Source: Poecilobothrus nobilitatus | Lineage: Eukaryota > Arthropoda > Insecta > Diptera > Dolichopodidae | NCBI GenBank assembly: GCA_947095535.1 | Contig: OX352772.1 | Location: 102,358,141 to 102,422,140, forward strand | DNA length: 64,000 nucleotides | Direction: 5' to 3' | In this document: one piece after another, positions 57,685 to 64,000 of the stretch | Layout: every line of letters starts with the position of its first letter | Position numbering within the stretch: the stretch's first letter is position 1 | Notes under the pieces: generated by a model | The model's database searches: none | What the model was told of the DNA's origin: nothing | Seen by the model: the letters and a program-made list of their open reading frames with translations, nothing else | Position numbers and translations under genes: made by a program

Positions 57685-58265
57685 TTTTTATTTTTTTTTG
57701 TATTGACTCGCTTGCGCTTGCTTATTTGACCAAACTAACCAAAACTAATTTAAATATTTCGTTTTTAGAGTAAAAAAAATTTCTTCAAGCAAATATTTGC
57801 AACAATGTTTGTAAGATGTATGAATTCTAAAAAAGTAATTACAATAAATTCAATTTTAATTAAATATACGTTAGTAGATTGTATATATTGCATGCAATTG
57901 CATTTGATATAAATTATCGAAAAGGAATTTATAGAATAAATTCAGGTTTAAACACAAATATTTTGTTCTTACAGTAAACACCTATCTTCAAACAAAGTAT
58001 TTTTAATAAATTATATCTTCCTTTTTTTTTTTTAATTAAAACTACCTACATCTTTTTGAATCTTTCTTTGAAATAGAAAATATTTCAACAATGTAGTTTG
58101 ATTTATAAAGTCGAAAGCAGTTACAGTAAATTAAAATTTTAATTAATATGCTTTGGTAAATTCTATAGATTTCTAACAATTTTATTTAATATAAATACTG
58201 CAGAATTTTATAGAAGAAATCATAGTCTTATTTAAAATCAAGCAAAGTAAATGACATAATCAAGC

Positions 58266-58773
58266 ATGGACAACGACACTGAGGACATATTTTTCTTTAC
58301 ACAACCAACACAGGTTGTGCTTCCACCGAAGAGGAAGAAATCCCAGCATCAGCAACAACCTCAACACCAACAAGCATCACAGCACTAGCAACAATTACAG
58401 CACCAGCAACAATCCCAACAACAACAATACGAACAACACCAATCATATGAGCAACCAAAAAGAAAAAGATGTTTGGAATCATTTAATACAAAAATAAAAA
58501 GAAAAACTTTCTTAAAGGTAAAAGATATGGAGCCAGATGTGCTCTATACAATTAAAAAAGTTACAACTATTACCAACAGTTAATGGACCGTCTTGGGTTT
58601 TTGAAACAGAAAAATACATAATTTTCATACCAAAAACCTATCTGGACCTATTCGAAGACAAGGAATTCCGGGAGGAAATTCTAAAAGGCGATCTCTATTT
58701 AATTAGAGATAGCACTGAAAATTTAAAACTGCTTGATGAAACAAGCAATAAACATTTAGCAATTAACCAATAA
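58266..58773 (+). pseudogene. Q-rich putative DNA-binding replication protein, copy B
   Basis: Same structure and the same in-frame TAG and frame change as 42615-43122. One visible substitution (NGPSWVF for NGSSWVF). The Q/H-rich tract, two basic patches and the FIPKTYL end are retained. Confidence 0.55.
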
Positions 58774-59054
58774 ATTGTAATAAAAATAAAATTAATAAAT
58801 AAAAAAAACAAAATTCTGTATTTTACTTGTTTACACTTTTTTTTTTGCTTTTAAATTTTTCTTTTTTTACAGCTATTTAGATTATATATTTTAATTATAA
58901 ATAATACATGTTTAAAAAAAATGTTTAATAAAGAGAAAGTAATTACTTATATTTAATAAAAAACGTTTGTATTTTATTTACATTTTTTTTCTCAGGCTTT
59001 TCAGTTTAAGCTCTGTGAAAGGTATTTGACTATTTTAAAAAAAAAAACAAAAAA
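58774..59054. other. Non-coding spacer before right terminus, Maverick B
   Basis: Counterpart of 43123-43405; AT-rich, no coding content. Confidence 0.4.
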
Positions 59055-60102
59055 AATTAGAATAGATGATTCAATATAAGTATGCAATGTACTATTATAT
59101 TTCGTATCACCTAATTAGAACGAAAAAAAGTAAAACGAGAAATTTATTTTTAAAATGAAAATTAGAAAAAATAAGCATACTCAACTTAATACATAACGAA
59201 AACGTAATTTGTCTACCATCTGTATGACATAATTGCAAATTTCAATTTAAATCTTCTGATTACATAGTTTCTATTTTAGAATTTTCTACATAGAAATTAA
59301 TACCCTTTTGATTTTCCTTTTTGTTTTGATCTTATAATTTCATAACATACAAGCCATCCTATACCAGGTATTCAGAAATTTAAGAATGCAATATATTCTT
59401 AATAAATTTATCTTGATAATTCAATTTATTCTTTTACCTTTTTTTCTATCTTTTATTTAAATATACAAATATTAAAAACAAAACCAGATTTAATCAAACG
59501 AAAAAAAGAAAAAGGTACATGTGGACGCTAATTTCTATTTTGAATTTCTTTTCAACCTTTTTATATGCAACATATATATGTAGATATATATTCTACGTTC
59601 TTACTATACTATACTATACCAATCTATTTGAATTCAACTTTTCTTGCCTCTTTCTTTTTCTACCTTTTTAAAATACTACATAGTAATCTAAGCCAGATAT
59701 TCTGCTAAAAAAAAAAAAAATGAAGATGCTAATTGTTATTTTGTATTTCTTCCTATAGTAAAACTAGTTAACCAACACAAAAAAAAAAACACGTATTCCT
59801 TAAAGATACACTTTAAAACTAGTTCACCAACATTAAATAACACGTGCTTTAATATTTACATATAATAGTTTTGCTAACTATTTTCATGTTGACCTATTAT
59901 AATATACAATCAAAGAGCTCTAAAAGACTTGTTTTACCCCAACTTCTAACAGAATCCAGGTCACAACACTTCCGCTTTATCTAAAACTCAAGGTCATTCA
60001 AATATAGGTTAATTTGCGTGGGCGTGCGATATGGTTTATTAAAAACTAGGTCGTGCGATATGGGTTTATTTTTTCCCATGCCAAAGTGCCCCTATACCTA
60101 CT
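59055..60102. repeat. Maverick B right terminal inverted repeat
   Basis: About 1,050 bp, complete to the end (CTATACCTACT), followed by AACGTT. It is longer than the left arm because it retains a block (AGCCAGATATTCTGC to TAGTTAACCAACAC) absent from the outer left arm. Confidence 0.9.
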
Positions 60103-60108
60103 AACGTT

Positions 60109-60439
60109 TTATAAATTATACACTTACATTACATATTGTGCAAATCCATTTCTTGCAGTTGAATAAATTTTGTAGAAGTCGAAATATGCTCAAAAAATTT
60201 TAGTATCTACATAAACATAAATTCGACAAATATTTTGACAACACTCAAAAAAGATTTAACTAACAAAACAGAGTAAACAAACATAACATGGATAGCCTAC
60301 CATAATTAATATTCAACAAGTTATATACCTAATTTAGCATAATTGAACTAAATAGAAAAGAACTATAAGAATAACGGAAGCCTACATAAATTGTGATCCA
60401 ACGTCGAATGTTGAAAAGCCGAATGAGCTGAAATAAACC
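60109..60439. other. No identifiable feature
   Basis: AT-rich flank to the right of Maverick B. It does not resemble the left flank of either copy, so the tandem duplication does not extend here. Confidence 0.45.
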
Positions 60440-61060
60440 AACCCTGGTTAACAGCAATAGAGCCACCTTCCACTCAGATTTATCGGGAAACGGCAACGCA
60501 GACAAATTGGGCAAATTGGCACTAGTCAAAACTAGTGTGGATATAAAAAGGTGATAGGAGGAACTCACTCTATAGTTAAACAAGTGACTAAGCACTACGC
60601 TAAATCCAAGGAAAGAGAAAGCCGGCTGCTGACCCCAGGTTTCTTAAATTCGAAGGCATTCTGCGGCGAGTCGGAAGGGAAGCAAACGAAAAAAACTTCA
60701 GAAACAATCGGAGCCAAACTAAAACTACATACCGGAATTAGCCACCTAATGCTGTAGGCATACATTGAAAGAATAGGTAAAATCTACACAGAAATGTGTA
60801 GGTTCTGAGCAGGAATAAGAGGCATTATTCCTTTGAGCATGCCCGACGGTAGAATAACAAAGGAAAGGTACTTTGGGATAGATCTATTGACAAGACCTCT
60901 ATAAATTGAGGGCGCTTGACTGACTTTTTTAGAGGCATTAACTATCTTGATGAGCCGTTGTGATACATAAATCTGTCATAGAGTTAGGGTATACAACGGA
61001 GAGCCCAGGTGTAAGGTTATATCCTCTCTACCAAACAATGAAATAATCCTCAAAAACTGG
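60440..61060 (+). mobile_element. LOA/I-type LINE tail (RNase H end and C-terminus)
   Basis: A plus-strand frame near 60450-60530 reads SDLSGNGNADKLGKLALVKT, the last RNase H block (HSGxxGNExADxLA pattern). Further on, GISHLML, AYIERIGKI and TEMCRF resemble the conserved C-terminal region after RNase H in LOA-type ORF2 (compare RAHAERIG at 28320). Stops are frequent. It ends GAGAGCCCAGGTGTAAGG and TCTCTACCAAACAA, similar in style to the LOA 3' end at 28570-28620. Confidence 0.6.
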
Positions 61061-61093
61061 AAAACCAAAACCAAACCCAAATCAAAAATAGAC

Positions 61094-61326
61094 TAAGGGC
61101 CAGGTTCACCGTTTTCTGATAAACTTATAGAAAAATAAAAATTTTATCTGCTAGATAAAATTTTATTACAGCATAATGTGCCTGATAAATTATCAAAAAC
61201 TTTATCTATTAGATAGGGTTATATCTATCTATTAGACAGTTGTGAAACAGAAATTTATGATTTATCTATAAGATAAGTTCTGACTAGTTTATCAGCCAGT
61301 TTATCTATAAGCGAAACTGGCCCTAA
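61094..61326. mobile_element. Harbinger-derived MITE
   Basis: Ends GGGCCAG(G)TTCACCG and, inverted, CGAAACTGGCCC, flanked by TAA on both sides (61094-61096 and 61324-61326). The interior (TGCTAGATAAAATTTT, ACAGCATAATGTGCCTGATA, TTATCTATTAGATAGGG) closely follows the right end of the Harbinger element at 24070-24229. So this is a short internally deleted relative of it. No coding capacity. Confidence 0.85.
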
Positions 61327-62941
61327 ATCTAAGATCATAAATAATCAAACATCATTGGATTTTTGTGTATTAAAGTGATTCGATATGGATTAATTCTAAT
61401 AATCAAAATCCTCATATTCTCAAATTTATTTTCACGTTTGAGATAAAATTTAAAATCCAGTAAAAAAATAAAACAAAAGACTTAAAATTAAGGATAAGAA
61501 GAGTTAATTATACACCAATTAACTTGCTTTCTAATATAAGCAATGTATGTATATACAACTATAATTAAAGGTTATACTTTTATAATATGTAGATAATAAA
61601 AGTATAACCTTTAATTAACTATAGTTCTATATACATAAAATTCTTTATTTTTAAAATACCAAAAAATATCTAGATACCCTTTAACAATAAATTGTGGATA
61701 ACCATTGCTTTTGAAATTTCTAACATTTTCACAATCTATACGAAAAATACGTTTACAGAGACATTGCATAAAATGTGTTGCTATTAAATTCTCTTCTGCT
61801 TATTATACGACTTATCTGTATAAATAATGTCGAATTGTGAGTGTTTTACAGATTTTTTTATAATTCATTCGATCTTCCACAGAATAAACACTTTTGCAGA
61901 TTCTCTAAGATTAGAATGATTAGAAGTTTGTTACATATATGTTTAATGCGGTCGTTTTAAGTTAAAGTTTTGTTGTAAATTACGTCTAGATCTCAACATA
62001 AATGTAAAATATTATAAAATGAGTGAGAAATTAATAATCAAGTTATATTTAATATAACTAAAAATTATATAAAAATTATAATTAAGTTTATAACATTTTT
62101 ATTTGTAATTTATAATTTATAATTATAATATCTAAAATAAAATTAAATATTTATAATTTGCAAGATGTAATTCTATTCGTTTACCTTCCTAGAGAGATAC
62201 AGAATATGGTTTCTAACTCTATTAATAATTGGGTAAATATAATAATCATTGAAATTAAAAAAATATTTTTAGTAAATATATTAGAATAATTAAAAAGGTT
62301 TATAGATTAACATTTTTACATCTTTTTGTAATTTTCATAATTGAACGTAAGTTGATATCAATATCAATGATATAATTTTCCTATGAAATAACGGTGCGAC
62401 GATTTCCGGTTAGATTTTGTTTAATAATTTCCTTTGTTTTAATATAGAGTAGGACGTTTTCAATGTGAATCTTATGTATCAATCGGTTGGTTTTCATCAT
62501 GACTATATTATGAATTTTTGGCTTTTTTTTCATATATTTATTTGCGGTATTGGTTAATTTTTTAGCCAGCTCATTTTTCTCATTCTTTTTTGATAAGATT
62601 AGCATTATGACATTTTGATTGTGCCAACTCTAGGATTATTCCTCGAAAATAATAACTATATGCTGTTTCCATAACATTTAATTATATTTTAAAAAATTTA
62701 ACTTAAAATATCTGACTCAATTAAGCACCGTGATATATTTATGTAAATTTCGGAGTTACACCAAAGGAACCAACTTTTACTCAAGTTCTTGCCATAAAAC
62801 TTGATTATCTTCTACAACACTTCAGATGTTTATCTTTATTAAGTACTAGGATATGACGATATAAATTTTGCAGTTACCAGAGCCTGTTGGGATTAGTCTA
62901 ACCAAATTTTTTCAGAAGTCGTTGACTTAAAACTTAACTTG
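61327..62941. other. AT-rich non-coding stretch with one palindrome
   Basis: No recognisable gene. Contains the imperfect palindrome at 61549-61636. A minus-strand frame at 62381-62605 (basic, 74 codons) resembles no family I know and is probably chance. Confidence 0.45.
61549..61636. repeat. Imperfect palindrome, about 37-base arms
   Basis: TGTATATACAACTATAATTA, then AAGGTTATACTTTTAT, is mirrored after an 11-base loop by ATAAAAGTATAACCTTTAAT and TAACTATAGTTCTATATACA. One arm has a small insertion. It may be a tiny foldback element or a replication-slippage product. Confidence 0.75.
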
Positions 62942-64000
62942 AGTAGATAAAGAGGCACTTTTCATGAGGCAAAATCGTGCCATATCGCACCAACCACCAC
63001 GCCCACCCATATCGCATGTACTATATTTTGATTTATTGGTTTCATGAAGATCATACTACGTTAATAGGTCAAAAACTTGTTTTGATTTTGTTTGAATAAA
63101 TTTATTGGTACTTTGTAACAGGATATCATACAAATAGTAAGAAAAGAATTTTTTTCAACTCAAATCAATTAATTAAATACAGATAAAAGCAAATGTAAAA
63201 GAAAAAAGAAGCAAAAATAAAAGCAAAACGTAAAGAAAAAACCCAAATTGTAGTTCATATTTACTTTTGCTTATTAAATATTACTAATTGTTAAAAGTTA
63301 TTATTTAAAGTTGTAAAATAAATATAGGAAAAATATGTTAATTTTGATATGTATTACTTCTCATTATTGTTTTAAAATTGTTGAAGGTACTACATAAGAC
63401 TTATGCATATTAAGTAAGTACACATATACTTTAAAAATATTTTACCATAAAGAAATCATATACATAGAGTATTTACACCGAACAAATTTTTTAAACCATT
63501 TCTGCACAAAATATAGAACCCCAAAATTCTGTTTTGTTGCAGATTAACATATTTTGAATAAAAAATTTATACAGAAATAATATTTATTTGCAGCTTATAA
63601 AAAAATGAAATGTATTCTTTTCATATTTATACTATTTTATAATTGTAGTGGTATGGTAGTGGTAATATTTTTTTTTATTCGTTTCATTCTTATTTGTTTG
63701 TACCATAAACTACATAAATATCAAGACCGGAACAAGACCCCTAAGAATGATTAGTGCAAAATTTAAACATGTATTGTGAAAATTGAGAGAGTTTTGACAG
63801 TTTCTTTTTTTCATTTTTTTGCTTAGAAAAAAGTAGAAAATTAAGAAATGTTAGCAATTTTCATTTACAACTTTAAATATGAAATACTACCCTAAATATA
63901 TCGAAATTTATATTAAAATAAAATTCAAAATTTTTTGTAACACATATTAAAAATTCAAGGTTCAACTCGAATTTTTAATTATATTTTTCTCAAAATATAT
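62942..64000 (+). mobile_element. Diverged Maverick left terminus, running out of window
   Basis: AGTAGATAAAGAGGCAC at 62942 matches the Maverick terminus AGTAGGTATAGGGGCAC at 14 of 17 bases. It is followed by TTTTCATG (TTTGGCATG in copies A and B), then CCATATCGCAC, CACGCCCAC and CCCATATCGCATG, and AATAGGTCAA further in, in the same order as in the other termini. The remaining about 900 bases are AT-rich and non-coding, as expected for a long terminal repeat. The body would lie beyond 64000. Confidence 0.65.

Larger units (their letters stand above)
44243..60102 (+). repeat. Large tandem duplication, unit 2
   Basis: Second copy of the unit, with the Maverick complete to its right terminus. 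By eye the two units are nearly identical over most of 15 kb, with isolated substitutions and small indels. Confidence 0.9.
44671..60102 (+). mobile_element. Maverick/Polinton copy B (both termini present)
   Basis: 15,432 bp, from AGTAGGTATAGGGGCAC at 44671 to its inverted counterpart ending CCTACT at 60102. It is flanked by the 6-bp target duplication AACGTT (44665-44670 and 60103-60108), the size expected for Polintons. Same gene order as copy A. Confidence 0.95.

Noticed and set aside
29087..60102. Active or recently infectious Maverick
   Set aside because: Capsid, ATPase and polymerase genes carry stops and frameshifts in both copies, many of them shared, so neither copy could act alone.
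62381..62605. Basic 74-codon minus-strand frame
   Set aside because: No recognisable domain, no clear start context or neighbours; could be a host exon but the support is too weak.

Overview
This window is AT-rich eukaryotic DNA made almost entirely of nested, decayed transposable elements. The mix of LINEs with RNase H (I-like and LOA-like), a Jockey-type LINE, Gypsy LTR elements, a Helitron, a PIF/Harbinger element and Mavericks (Polintons), plus a 69-bp GT-AG intron and translation in the standard code, suggests a dipteran insect, probably Drosophila-like heterochromatin or intergenic DNA. That is inference; no species-diagnostic gene is present. No bacterial features, CRISPR arrays or rRNA were seen.

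Layout. 1-887 and 24440-25336 are two near-identical copies of the 3' end of an unrecognised spliced gene, each followed by a more diverged intron-like sequence. 2069-7218 is a degenerate Gypsy element with both LTRs, interrupted by a LINE fragment. 8360-11550 is an I-like LINE on the minus strand whose reverse transcriptase has been deleted. 12246-15170 is a second Gypsy relative on the minus strand. 15807-24389 is a non-autonomous Helitron carrying a Harbinger transposon (18067-24229), which itself carries a Jockey-type LINE (about 18960-23640). 25731-28620 is a LOA-like LINE.

The main content is a tandem pair of about 15.4-kb Maverick/Polinton elements, virus-like DNA transposons. Copy A is 29087-44213 with a truncated right terminus. 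Copy B is 44671-60102, with both termini and a 6-bp AACGTT target duplication. The duplicated unit also includes the end of the LOA element and a tRNA-like sequence. Each Maverick encodes, left to right: a conserved VD..KELA protein (minus), packaging ATPase, small basic core-like protein, an unknown protein, penton-like minor capsid, pVI-like protein, double-jelly-roll major capsid, a second VD..KELA-like protein, adenain-type protease, an unknown protein, a Cys-rich protein, a DDE integrase with chromodomain remnant, protein-primed DNA polymerase B (minus, one intron), and a Q-rich putative DNA-binding protein. Together these cover replication (PolB, DNA-binding protein), integration (integrase), and capsid building, maturation and DNA packaging (MCP, penton, pVI-like, protease, ATPase). 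Neither copy is intact. Many lesions are shared, so decay began before the tandem duplication, and each copy also has private lesions.

Right of copy B are a LOA/I-type LINE tail (60440-61060), a Harbinger-derived MITE (61094-61326), an imperfect palindrome, and at 62942 what appears to be the terminus of a third, diverged Maverick running out of the window.
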